DNA of 64,000 nt from positions 41,815-105,814 of the IMG/VR virus record IMGVR_UViG_3300021964_000024; one strand, given 5' to 3'. Source of the DNA: a virus. Shown here one piece after another: positions 56,445-64,000 of this stretch. The translations under genes and the position numbers were made by a program. Position 1 is the first letter of the stretch, and each line of letters begins with the position of its first letter. The notes beneath the pieces were generated by a model, which had not been told where the DNA came from, did not search any database, and saw nothing but the letters and a program-made list of their open reading frames with translations.

Positions 56445-57489
56445 CTGAATCTACTATTGTATCAGGATCTACTTGAGTTGGCAAGCCAATTTTGAATTGT
56501 TTTTCTACAAACTCTTTGAAGTCAGTGAATTCTAGGATAGGAGTCCAGAATTCTTCATCCAATGTTTGAGCGAGTCGAACCTTTGGATCAACCAACTCAC
56601 CAGTAGAAGTATCAACCCTACAGTACCAACCGTTACTAGGCTTAGCAACATAACCGCCAGCGAGAGCAACATCCAGAAGACCGCTGAAACGTTGGACACC
56701 ACCATCCCAAGAAACTGAGATAGGGATCTTAGACTTTTCTTTAACATACCTACTTTTCTCCACGTTGATTACAAAGTGATACCCTTTGATTTCTGTACCA
56801 ACTTTGTCCTGTTGTCTCCCTAGAATCCAGATGTTGTCTGCAGAGTAGTAGATACCAGTACCACCACCTACAATGTCTTTGGGGAAAAGACCGATTTCTT
56901 TGTAGGTGTGGTTAACTGCGAGTAAAGGGATACTCTTCATTGCAAGGTATGGTGTAGTCATACGGAACAGACCCTTCAGTGCTTTCGCACGAGACATATC
57001 CGCAACTGACTTTTCACTCATTGCATCCTCAAGTTCTTTCTTGGACGCAAGGTTACCGATAGAGTCGATCACGATAATCACGTCATCATCCCTATCCAGA
57101 TTCTCTAACTGAGCAATCAGGTCAAATTTTAATTCTTCTACATTTGTGATAGGAGTATGCAGAACCCTAGTAGTGTCAATTCCAAACTGCTCGAAATAAG
57201 ACTGGGGGGAACCGAACTCACTATCATAGAATAGTAATACCGCATCTTTCTTTGCCTCCAGATACGCACCCGCCATCAATAGGGCGAACGATGTTTTAAA
57301 GTGTTTAGATGGCCCTGCTAGGACTGTAAGTCCCGGCGTAACACCACCATCAAAGGATCCCGATAACGCAACGTTCACCATAGGAACATTGGTGGGAACC
57401 ATATCTTTTTCAGTGAAGAACTTACTCTCCGACAGTACTTCCGTTGCCTTGAGTTTTGAGTTCTTCTTCAGTTTGTCCATTATTGACAT
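56428..57489 (-). CDS. uvsX: UvsX recombinase (RecA-like)
   Basis: 353 residues. TVLAGPSKHFKTSFALL is the UvsX-type Walker A, DDVIIVIDSIGNL Walker B, LLAVNHTYKEIGLFPKDIVG the L2/ATP-sensor region. Catalyses strand exchange for recombination-dependent replication. ATG 57489 selected: GGAG with 6-base spacing. Possible promoter within the upstream gene at 57541-57570. Confidence 0.95.
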   Translation of the reverse strand: MSIMDKLKKNSKLKATEVLSESKFFTEKDMVPTNVPMVNVALSGSFDGGVTPGLTVLAGPSKHFKTSFALLMAGAYLEAKKDAVLLFYDSEFGSPQSYFEQFGIDTTRVLHTPITNVEELKFDLIAQLENLDRDDDVIIVIDSIGNLASKKELEDAMSEKSVADMSRAKALKGLFRMTTPYLAMKSIPLLAVNHTYKEIGLFPKDIVGGGTGIYYSADNIWILGRQQDKVGTEIKGYHFVINVEKSRYVKEKSKIPISVSWDGGVQRFSGLLDVALAGGYVAKPSNGWYCRVDTSTGELVDPKVRLAQTLDEEFWTPILEFTDFKEFVEKQFKIGLPTQVDPDTIVDSDVEND

Positions 57490-58423
57490 CATCATCTCCA
57501 AATGTAATGTTGTTTACTTTTTCACGTTCATCTAGATCATATTGTACACGATAAGCACTATTAATGTCAAGCACTTTTTGCAACAAATCGAAATTATTTT
57601 CCTTACCACGAGTTTCGGAAAACTTTAAAAACGCCATTGTGTCCTTTGGTAGACACGCACCACCGAACCCACGTTTCTTATCGGGGCCGGGCACTCGTGT
57701 ATGTTTTACTCCAATACGATCATCTGCACCCATTGCACGAGTAATCATATTGTAACTGCAGTCAAATGAATCCACCACATCCTTCAGTTGATTGAAGAAG
57801 GTCAGTTTGGTTGCAAGATATGCATTGGTTGCATACTTGACAAATGACGCTTCACAACCAGACATGCGGTAATACTTATCTGATTTACAGTTAGAAAAAA
57901 TATCATAGATCTGTGAAATTTCATCACATGCTTTCTGTGTACCACCAAACACATGATGTTCCGCATTTACAAAATCCTCACATGCGGATTTCTCTGTCAG
58001 GAACTCAGGGTTATAACAGAACCGATCATAGTCTTGTGGTTCGATAGAGTTGTACAGTCGGTCTACAATGTCTGGTGTGATTGTTGATTTCACAACAACA
58101 AATGCGTTAGTGTGGTAGATCAACTTCAGTACTGCATCTTCTACAATAGACGCATCTACGAATCCGCTGTCAGGGTTCTGAGGTGTCGGTGCACATACAA
58201 ATACAATCTGAGGTTTCCAATCGATGAGATCGTCTACACTTGTATTGTAAATAGGATCTACCAAGAAGTGTTCAATCATAGGATGATAGAATGCATACTC
58301 TACTGCTTTACCTACGAAACCATGACCCACGATACCCATTTTCAACGGGTTGTTGGGGTTGATAGGTTCTGGTGTTCCTTCGGTAGGTTTCTCAGGAACG
58401 AACTCATCAAAATTATCTGCCAT
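57422..58423 (-). CDS. UDP-glucose/GDP-mannose dehydrogenase
   Basis: 333 residues from ATG 58423 (SD GGAG). MGIVGHGFVGKAVEYAF (NAD-binding GxGxxG), VFVCAPTPQNPD, VVVKSTITPD, CYNPEFLTEKSA and GFGGACLPKDT (catalytic Cys). Shorter than typical UGDH (about 390 aa or more), mostly by a reduced C-terminal domain. Oxidises UDP-sugar to the uronic acid. Overlaps the epimerase and uvsX genes. Confidence 0.9.
   Translation of the reverse strand: MADNFDEFVPEKPTEGTPEPINPNNPLKMGIVGHGFVGKAVEYAFYHPMIEHFLVDPIYNTSVDDLIDWKPQIVFVCAPTPQNPDSGFVDASIVEDAVLKLIYHTNAFVVVKSTITPDIVDRLYNSIEPQDYDRFCYNPEFLTEKSACEDFVNAEHHVFGGTQKACDEISQIYDIFSNCKSDKYYRMSGCEASFVKYATNAYLATKLTFFNQLKDVVDSFDCSYNMITRAMGADDRIGVKHTRVPGPDKKRGFGGACLPKDTMAFLKFSETRGKENNFDLLQKVLDINSAYRVQYDLDEREKVNNITFGDDDVNNGQTEEELKTQGNGSTVGE
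57541..57570 (-). promoter_or_regulatory. Candidate intragenic sigma-70 promoter for uvsX
   Basis: Minus strand TTGACA (57565-57570), 18-base spacer, TACAAT (57541-57546), preceded by an A-tract. It lies in the 3' end of the dehydrogenase gene, 52 bases before uvsX. Confidence 0.5.
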
Positions 58424-59354
58424 TATGATACTCCACATACCAATCGTAAAAATTCTTAATACCCACACTCACGTCAGTGTGAGGGTGATAACCCAGTGCT
58501 TCTAGTTTAGAAGTGTTTGAATATGTTTCTAGTGTGTCTGCAGGATGTTTAGGTTGCATGTCATATATTGCAGACTTACCAACATTCTTCTCAATCTCTT
58601 TAATGAAGTCCATCAACTGAACTGGACTACCTCTACCGATATTGTAGATCTCTCCAGAAGGTGCGTCCTCAAACAATACACACAGAATACCATCTATGAT
58701 GTCATCAACGTAGGTAAAGTCACGTTTCATGTCTCCGTAGTTGAACACAGTAATCGGTTCATCTGCAATAATGTTCTTGGTGAAACTAAACAGTGCCATG
58801 TCAGGTCTTCCCCAAGGGCCATATACAGTAAAGAAACGTAGACCCACATTATTCAAACCGGATGCTTGGAACTGACATTCATTAGTCCACTTAGACCAAC
58901 CGTATGGGTTCAACTGCTTACCTGTTTCTTTACCCTCAGTCCACGGTAACTCAGATCCCGCAAAGACACAAGAGGTTGATGCATACACGATGCGTACATT
59001 AGGTAAATGCTTCTTACATAGATCAATCAGGTTTTGAGTTCCGTCGATATTGTTCTCATGGTATTGTTTCTCTTTACCAAACGAGTCACGTACACCCGCA
59101 TGTGCGGCAAGGTGAATGATATCTGTGGGTTGATGTTTAACCAGAAACTCTTCTAGGTGATACGAGTTACGAATATCAACATATCTGACATCGATGTCAA
59201 AGTGATTTACCCTATCCTTTTTTAGTGTGGGTGAATACAGGTGATCATTAAAGTTGTCTAACCCAATCACCTTCTCTCCTGCATTGTACAGTGTGTTCAT
59301 CAACTGAGATCCGATAAATCCCGCTGCTCCTGTAATTAAAAACTTTCTATCCAT
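58413..59354 (-). CDS. NAD-dependent sugar-nucleotide epimerase (GalE/CapI-like)
   Basis: 313 residues. FLITGAAGFIGSQLMNTL (NAD-binding), HLAAHAGVRDSF, YASTSCVFAGSELPW, YGWSKWTNE (YxxxK), GLRFFTVYGPWGRPDMALF. The GVRxS and YGPxGRPDMA blocks are those of UDP-glucuronate 4-epimerases. With the dehydrogenase this would produce UDP-galacturonate from UDP-glucose. Confidence 0.9.
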   Translation of the reverse strand: MDRKFLITGAAGFIGSQLMNTLYNAGEKVIGLDNFNDHLYSPTLKKDRVNHFDIDVRYVDIRNSYHLEEFLVKHQPTDIIHLAAHAGVRDSFGKEKQYHENNIDGTQNLIDLCKKHLPNVRIVYASTSCVFAGSELPWTEGKETGKQLNPYGWSKWTNECQFQASGLNNVGLRFFTVYGPWGRPDMALFSFTKNIIADEPITVFNYGDMKRDFTYVDDIIDGILCVLFEDAPSGEIYNIGRGSPVQLMDFIKEIEKNVGKSAIYDMQPKHPADTLETYSNTSKLEALGYHPHTDVSVGIKNFYDWYVEYHNGR

Positions 59355-60288
59355 TTCTGTATATGTACTCCAGTGCTCTGTCTGCCTCTACGATCAGTGG
59401 ACGATTCTCATACCAGTTACCTGTCTCACGATCAAACTCCTTACACATATCTGCAATTTGATTTGCGGTGATAGGGTAACCCTTCTCGAATGCACGTCCG
59501 GCAATCGCAATCATTATTTGATACATCTTGTGATACCAACCTGTACCAGTAATCGACTGATACTCTGCACCCAGTTTACGTGGCCAGAACGGACAGTCTC
59601 TATAGGATATCCAATTGATGTCAGTGTTATTTAGTTGATTCTTACGATACTCAATTATCTCTTTCTGCATCTCTGGTGGTAGTCGATCTAGGAATGAGTT
59701 GCCTGTCTTCTCTACATACGGATACTTAGCAATTAACTCAGAGACGTTTAGTGCGTCACCTGAGTTAGTAAAAAAGAAACTGAATGCGTCAGGATATATT
59801 GCAGGTACATAATACATACGTGCAAGATCCTTAGTTTGCGGATCTCCTATCTCACCCAGTTCTGTGTTCAGTGCATACCAGAATGGTTTGATGCGTTCGT
59901 TCTCAATGTGTTCGTCCAGTCTAAAGACGATGCGGAACTTTGGTATGTCCTCACGGGAACTCGCAGTGTTGTATACCACATAGTCCAAGTGACCAAACTT
60001 CTCCCGCAACGATTCTTCTAGAGATAGAACATCATGAGGAAAAACATGATCGTCCACATCAACAGCACACCAACCAGCCCAACATACAGTAGATTTATTA
60101 CTACGTGTGCTATCGGTTTGAAAAATAGCAGGAGTAATAAGAGGACTAGAATTATTTCCACCCTTCTCTCCTTTTTGTTGTGACAACCCACGCAACAACG
60201 CAACGAGTTCATCCCAGTCTGAGAGTGACACTCGCCGGTGCGTTTTGTTGTCAAATTGATTTTTGAATATCGTTAATTCGTATCGCAT
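59347..60288 (-). CDS. Primase-polymerase/VirE-N-like replication protein
   Basis: 313 residues from ATG 60288. WAGWCAVDVDDHVFPHDV (DxD), VVYNTASSREDIPKFRIVFR resembles the sxS..KxR region of archaeo-eukaryotic primase-like and BT4734/VirE-N-type domains. Later DLARMYYVPAIYPDAF and a helical C-terminus. No TOPRIM/zinc finger of T4 gp61. Might be the primase of this replisome; uncertain. Confidence 0.6.
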   Translation of the reverse strand: MRYELTIFKNQFDNKTHRRVSLSDWDELVALLRGLSQQKGEKGGNNSSPLITPAIFQTDSTRSNKSTVCWAGWCAVDVDDHVFPHDVLSLEESLREKFGHLDYVVYNTASSREDIPKFRIVFRLDEHIENERIKPFWYALNTELGEIGDPQTKDLARMYYVPAIYPDAFSFFFTNSGDALNVSELIAKYPYVEKTGNSFLDRLPPEMQKEIIEYRKNQLNNTDINWISYRDCPFWPRKLGAEYQSITGTGWYHKMYQIMIAIAGRAFEKGYPITANQIADMCKEFDRETGNWYENRPLIVEADRALEYIYRNG

Positions 60289-60294
60289 GTATTC

Positions 60295-60324
60295 ATTATA
60301 ACAGATCACATAGTACTTTGTCAA
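60295..60324 (-). promoter_or_regulatory. Candidate sigma-70 promoter at the primase-like gene
   Basis: Minus strand perfect TTGACA (60319-60324) and TATAAT (60295-60300) with an 18-base spacer. The predicted start site falls on or next to ATG 60288, implying a leaderless mRNA if it is used. Confidence 0.5.
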
Positions 60325-61093
60325 GCTGATCAGGATTTGATATCAGGGCACGTGCAAACAACTGGACTAGAGTGTTATTGATTCTGTACTTGATCCACCC
60401 ATCTGTCGCACTCTTAAAGTACTGGTTAGCGTTCTTGGTGTGAGTCCAGAGTCCACGTTGCAATGCGTTCGCAGTTCTACCTCCGTATCTGACCTCCATG
60501 ATATAGTCACCGTACCTATCATAGAACCTATAGACCGGATGCTTTCTTCCAGACCCAGACTCAAGTAGTCGTATGTATCTGGTATTCAACTCTGCCTTTC
60601 TTGCATTGAAAACAAGAATGTTGCACTCTAGTTTATTCTCCTTGTAGATCAAGGGTAGGACATTCATCTTACCGAAGTGACTGAACGCTTCGTGATCAAA
60701 GACATCCTTAATTTCTTCTGGATCAGTAATCTCTGATCCGTAGGATTCTAGTAATGGAAACATGAGACATTCTTTGTCAGTAGACAATTGCAGTGGCCCG
60801 TCTCCGTATGCCTTCAGACTGATAGGGAACTCATCGTAGTTATCAGTATTCGTTACTATCACGTCCTCTTCGTGTCCCTTAGAACGGAACAACTCTTTAC
60901 CCACATGGATACAGTTGTATCCTTTCATGTGTTCGTTGATGAACTCAGTGATCGCAACTTCTGCAAGGTCACCATGGGTCTTGTTACCAATGACCCGCAT
61001 GGTAAAGATATTACTCAGGGTATCGGTTAGTTCTTTTTTCTTATATTTGGATAAGGATAACAGGTCTTCATTAAATTTAGTAAATGCACTCAT
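60296..61093 (-). CDS. PD-(D/E)XK endonuclease-like protein
   Basis: 265 residues. GDLAEVAITEFINEHM (Glu helix), HEEDVIVTNTDNYDEFPISL then KAYG (D...SxK catalytic pair in strand order), plus FDHEAFSHFGK. This order fits type II restriction-enzyme folds. No cognate DNA methylase nearby. Located in the gp43-uvsX island. Confidence 0.6.
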   Translation of the reverse strand: MSAFTKFNEDLLSLSKYKKKELTDTLSNIFTMRVIGNKTHGDLAEVAITEFINEHMKGYNCIHVGKELFRSKGHEEDVIVTNTDNYDEFPISLKAYGDGPLQLSTDKECLMFPLLESYGSEITDPEEIKDVFDHEAFSHFGKMNVLPLIYKENKLECNILVFNARKAELNTRYIRLLESGSGRKHPVYRFYDRYGDYIMEVRYGGRTANALQRGLWTHTKNANQYFKSATDGWIKYRINNTLVQLFARALISNPDQLDKVLCDLL

Positions 61094-61634
61094 ATAGTCT
61101 CATCTCCCCAACTCCACCGCCTTTGAAGTCTGTGCGGTATGGGTAGTTTTTTATAAATCTCAAACGTTCTTCATCTTCAAAAATTCTGACCACCATATCA
61201 ACTTGTGGTAACTCCGTATTGTCATACAAGACATACTTCGCACCTAGTCGAAACGCAACGATAGTATCATCGATCACATTTTGTTTATCATGATTACCAT
61301 CGACAAACACTAGGTCAAACTCTTCACCTTTCACCCTATCTAAAATTTTAGGTGACGGTACAAGATGCACTGTCACGTTAGGGTACTTCTCCATCACTAC
61401 CTCACCATACTCACGTCCTCGTGGATGGTCAGGACAACAGGATATAATTTTGCAGTCCGGATGGAAATGCTCTGCCATGTAACTGGTAGAGTGTCCTGCA
61501 TAAAATCCAATCTCTAATACACTCATGGGGTTTACCACTTCACGTATATGCTTCAGTGCATCGAAGATGTGTTTGTTTGCGGGTAGATAACCCCACCCAT
61601 CTTCTTTCCACATCAAGTGTTCAAAATTATCCAA
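61077..61634 (-). CDS. SAM-dependent methyltransferase (class I), TTG start
   Basis: 185 residues from TTG 61634, whose SD GGAGG sits inside the 19-bp repeat. VLEIGFYAGHSTSYMAEHF (motif I), DLVFVDGNHDKQNVIDDT (motif IV). Paralogue of the gene at 26208-26825. No DNA-methylase catalytic motif. Probably modifies a sugar or metabolite. Confidence 0.82.
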   Translation of the reverse strand: MDNFEHLMWKEDGWGYLPANKHIFDALKHIREVVNPMSVLEIGFYAGHSTSYMAEHFHPDCKIISCCPDHPRGREYGEVVMEKYPNVTVHLVPSPKILDRVKGEEFDLVFVDGNHDKQNVIDDTIVAFRLGAKYVLYDNTELPQVDMVVRIFEDEERLRFIKNYPYRTDFKGGGVGEMRLYECIY

Positions 61635-62022
61635 AGAAATCCTCCAAGGACGGTTGTTTTTGACCAGTTACGAATTCAAGAAATCCACTTTCCGAAACGT
61701 CTTTAATAAAAAGTGACTCCCAATTAGTAGAACCATCTTTGTTCAATCGATACCAGTGTTTAATATCTCGATCTTCTCGATATTTTTTCATAGAGTGATT
61801 GTCGGTGTTCCACGCATTTTTCACAGACCAGTAGACACCATCTACAATGTAGTCAACACCTTCCGGTCTGTTTTTATCCCTACCAACAAAGATAACATTA
61901 TCTGGCAATTTAGAATTTATATAATCTTCCAACAAACGTCCAACGTTCTGTTGCAGTAAACGAATTCTTTTGTACACTTCGATATCCGATTTAGTAAAAA
62001 ATTTTTCTATAATACTATCCAA
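61627..62022 (-). CDS. SinI-like endonuclease candidate with clamp-binding-type tail, TTG start
   Basis: 131 residues from TTG 62022 (SD GGAGG, spacer 6). [14 protein letters not shown] (Glu), [20 protein letters not shown] (D...SVK) and [17 protein letters not shown] parallel the PD-(D/E)XK core and NW block of SinI-type restriction enzymes. C-terminal QPSLEDFFG matches the PIP box QxxLxxFF and the C-terminus of the adjacent DNA polymerase. Flanked by a 19-bp direct repeat. Confidence 0.7.
   Translation of the reverse strand: MDSIIEKFFTKSDIEVYKRIRLLQQNVGRLLEDYINSKLPDNVIFVGRDKNRPEGVDYIVDGVYWSVKNAWNTDNHSMKKYREDRDIKHWYRLNKDGSTNWESLFIKDVSESGFLEFVTGQKQPSLEDFFG
61628..61646. repeat. 19-bp direct repeat, copy 2
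   Basis: Minus strand TGGAGGATTTCTTTGGATA, identical to 62016-62034. It encodes LEDFFG at the end of the endonuclease and supplies SD plus TTG for the methyltransferase. Confidence 0.95.
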
Positions 62023-64000
62023 AGAAATCCTCCAGTGTCGCCTTGGGTTCTGCAACCCAACCCACCGCATCCAGAATGGGTGTAATAGGATCAATGAATG
62101 TCTTATCGAACATCATATCATAATTTATGTGATCATGCAACCCCAGTTCTTTCGGAAGGTTCAGGGGAAACGATACCACGTTCTCACCCAGACGGTTGGG
62201 CATTTTCAGATAGACGAACTTGATCTTCTCTCCGTTCTTGACCATCTCGTACCTACGTTCTAGGGCATTCTCCTTGATCGCACTGTTGTACATTAACGCA
62301 CCACGCACGTGAATGGGGGTGCCTTTCTTGTACACAGCGGTACGGTCTTCCCATTTGTCAACGTCCGATACTCCACGAGGAAACGAGATGTCTTCGGGTG
62401 GAAGGTTCTTGAATTGGGACTTAAAGTCTGAAATGAACCGTTGTGTTTCTAATTCTGTACCTTGGACTAGTATATGAAACAGTTCTTTCATTTTATCCCG
62501 CACCACCGAAGGTGTGGACGATTTGATTGCTTCAATACCCATCATCTTGAGTTTGGGTTCTGCGTACTGGACACCCTCATTGTTGTGGACGTTGAGGATG
62601 TATCGTTTCTTTGCCATCCAGATACCACGATCTGCAATAACCTCACGACCCATCTCCATGCGATTTTCATACGCACCCGTCACAGTCGCCATGCTCTGAT
62701 ATGATTTCTCTAGAACTTTCTCGAAGTGTTCACTGCAGATCTTGTCTAGAAACCCAACAGGATTCTTGGGAGAAAAATGATCAACGAGATCCCCCATACG
62801 AATATAAAGAGAATCGGTGTCAATTGCAACAACGTAGTCCTCATCTGTCTTGAGAAGATTTTGCATCTCATTATTCACTGCCCTCTCTGCCCATTTGATT
62901 GCGAGTTGTCCCGCAAGAGTAATCGACTCCGCAACACGTTGATCGAAGTAACGAAACCATCGGTTACCCAACGCACCATAGAGTGAGTTCATCAAGATCT
63001 TGATCGCCATCTGATTGTTGTTGAGTGACGTGATCTTGTATTCTAATTCCTTGGAAGGATTCTTCTGGTACTCTGTCTGTAGCTTCAGCATCTGATCCTT
63101 GATCACTCGACGTTCAGAGTAGTACTCCTTAATCACGGAAGGTACGACACCCTCACGTTCATGAGTAAACTTAGAACCAGTCGGTGCAACAGAGTAACCT
63201 ACATCTCCGACATTGACAGACCCGTCAAGGAACTTCTCTACTGACACATCATGTATGAATCCATCCATGACAGTCTCAGGCGACATATTGTACTGGACAA
63301 TGATATTCGGGTACAGGGAGTTCAGGTCGAATGAGGTAACCCAATCGTGTGATCCAACCTGCGGATCCTTGACATACCCGCCGGGGTATGCAGTCTTGGG
63401 TTTCTCGACCTTGGGTGGTACAACGATCTTCCTCTTGTTTAGAATACGATAGATGATCGAATCCCAGATTGCAGTCGTACCCAGAGTATCACCATAGTTC
63501 ACACCACCACGATATGCCATGGTCAGAACCAGAGAGATCAGGTCAAGCTTCTCATCGATCTTGTGTACCAACTCCACGTCCTTGACGTTGTAGTCAATGA
63601 ACTTCTGGTAGTCTTCCTTGTGCAAGGTGTATAGGTTACCGTGTTCCTCATACGAGAGTTTACGTTCACCCAGTACCACGTTCGCAATGTTGTCCAGTCG
63701 ATAGGACTCTTGTTGACCCAGAGTATTCAGGGTGAACTTCTTGAAGACCTCAAGGTAGTCGAGGTGCTCGACACCCTCAATCACAAAGTACTGATTGGGT
63801 TTACCGTTGATAGTGATGTTACGATCCTGCACCAGACCCCAAGGACTGAGGCGGCTGGACATCTTGGTATCACCAGTGATCTTGTACATACGGTTGATCA
63901 GATATGGAATATCGAAGAACCGTGTGTTCCACCCAGTAATAATATCAGGAGTATGCATCTCCCAGAACCGGACGAACTTCTGCAACAGATCGAACTCGTT
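62015..64000 (-). CDS. gp43: DNA polymerase, family B (T4 gp43-like), partial
   Basis: The C-terminal 661 residues; the N-terminus is beyond the right edge. [16 protein letters not shown] is Exo [22 protein letters not shown] region [20 protein letters not shown] region [17 protein letters not shown] region I. The C-terminus KATLEDFFG is a clamp-binding-type tail as in RB69/T4 gp43. Replicates the phage genome. Confidence 0.97.
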   Translation of the reverse strand, partial: NEFDLLQKFVRFWEMHTPDIITGWNTRFFDIPYLINRMYKITGDTKMSSRLSPWGLVQDRNITINGKPNQYFVIEGVEHLDYLEVFKKFTLNTLGQQESYRLDNIANVVLGERKLSYEEHGNLYTLHKEDYQKFIDYNVKDVELVHKIDEKLDLISLVLTMAYRGGVNYGDTLGTTAIWDSIIYRILNKRKIVVPPKVEKPKTAYPGGYVKDPQVGSHDWVTSFDLNSLYPNIIVQYNMSPETVMDGFIHDVSVEKFLDGSVNVGDVGYSVAPTGSKFTHEREGVVPSVIKEYYSERRVIKDQMLKLQTEYQKNPSKELEYKITSLNNNQMAIKILMNSLYGALGNRWFRYFDQRVAESITLAGQLAIKWAERAVNNEMQNLLKTDEDYVVAIDTDSLYIRMGDLVDHFSPKNPVGFLDKICSEHFEKVLEKSYQSMATVTGAYENRMEMGREVIADRGIWMAKKRYILNVHNNEGVQYAEPKLKMMGIEAIKSSTPSVVRDKMKELFHILVQGTELETQRFISDFKSQFKNLPPEDISFPRGVSDVDKWEDRTAVYKKGTPIHVRGALMYNSAIKENALERRYEMVKNGEKIKFVYLKMPNRLGENVVSFPLNLPKELGLHDHINYDMMFDKTFIDPITPILDAVGWVAEPKATLEDFFG
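62016..62034. repeat. 19-bp direct repeat, copy 1
   Basis: Same 19 bases as 61628-61646. It encodes LEDFFG at the end of the polymerase and supplies SD plus TTG for the endonuclease. Confidence 0.95.

Noticed and set aside
60296-61634. Restriction-modification pair formed by the nuclease-like gene and the neighbouring methyltransferase
   Set aside because: The methyltransferase lacks DNA-methylase catalytic motifs and resembles small-molecule enzymes, so a classical R-M pair is not supported.
1-64000. tRNA genes, CRISPR array, integrase, insertion sequences or photosystem genes
   Set aside because: Looked for on both strands by eye; none could be supported.

Overview
This window reads as about 64 kb of a T4-like marine myovirus genome (tailed phage of a Gram-negative host). 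The evidence is a family B DNA polymerase (gp43), UvsX recombinase, gp41-type helicase, PhoH, NrdA/NrdB, ThyX, a T4-type lysozyme, an overlapping spanin-like pair, TATAAATA late promoters and gene-to-gene ATGA overlaps. Many small genes resemble conserved hypothetical proteins of the cyanophage/pelagiphage-type T4 superclade. No photosystem genes, tRNAs, integrase or CRISPR array were seen, so the host is not identified. Family names come from reading translated sequence by eye; no database search was possible. All genes run on the minus strand except two near the left edge.

Layout by increasing coordinate. (1) 0-2.4 kb: a divergent promoter region, two plus-strand late genes and a zeta-toxin-like P-loop kinase. 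(2) 2.4-18.3 kb: a glycan/small-molecule modification region with several glycosyltransferases, two radical SAM proteins, a NodU-type carbamoyltransferase, 2OG-Fe(II) oxygenase-like proteins (one fused to a methyltransferase) and a HAD phosphatase. Interleaved are the spanin-like genes, a viral ribosomal protein bS21, a thermonuclease and the lysozyme. (3) 18.3-21.5 kb: phoH and small conserved genes. (4) 21.6-26 kb: a nucleotide-metabolism operon: hypothetical, nrdA-glutaredoxin fusion, nrdB, zinc ribbon, small membrane protein, panD, GIY-YIG protein. (5) 26-38.8 kb: virion-linked genes. Eight proteins here and at 1373-2245 begin with a motif like the T4 capsid-targeting sequence plus a gp21-type cleavage site, so they may be packaged in the head and injected. 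(6) 38.8-47 kb: many small early genes driven by near-identical strong sigma-70 promoters, with two HExxH metallopeptidases, an HD alarmone-hydrolase-like protein, a DUF932 protein and an ATP-grasp enzyme. (7) 47-50.6 kb: a cassette of mostly secreted proteins. (8) 50.6-64 kb: replication and recombination genes. An accessory island lies between gp43 and uvsX with sugar-nucleotide enzymes, a methyltransferase and two endonuclease-like proteins.

Transcription logic: early/middle blocks start at TTGACA-17-GATAAT promoters, several preceded by phased A-tracts. Late virion blocks start at TATAAATA. UUCG-capped hairpins separate some blocks.

The most unusual local structure is at 61.6-62.0 kb. 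A SinI-like endonuclease candidate is flanked by a 19-bp direct repeat. Each repeat copy encodes the C-terminal clamp-binding-like LEDFFG tail of one gene and also the Shine-Dalgarno and TTG start of the next.
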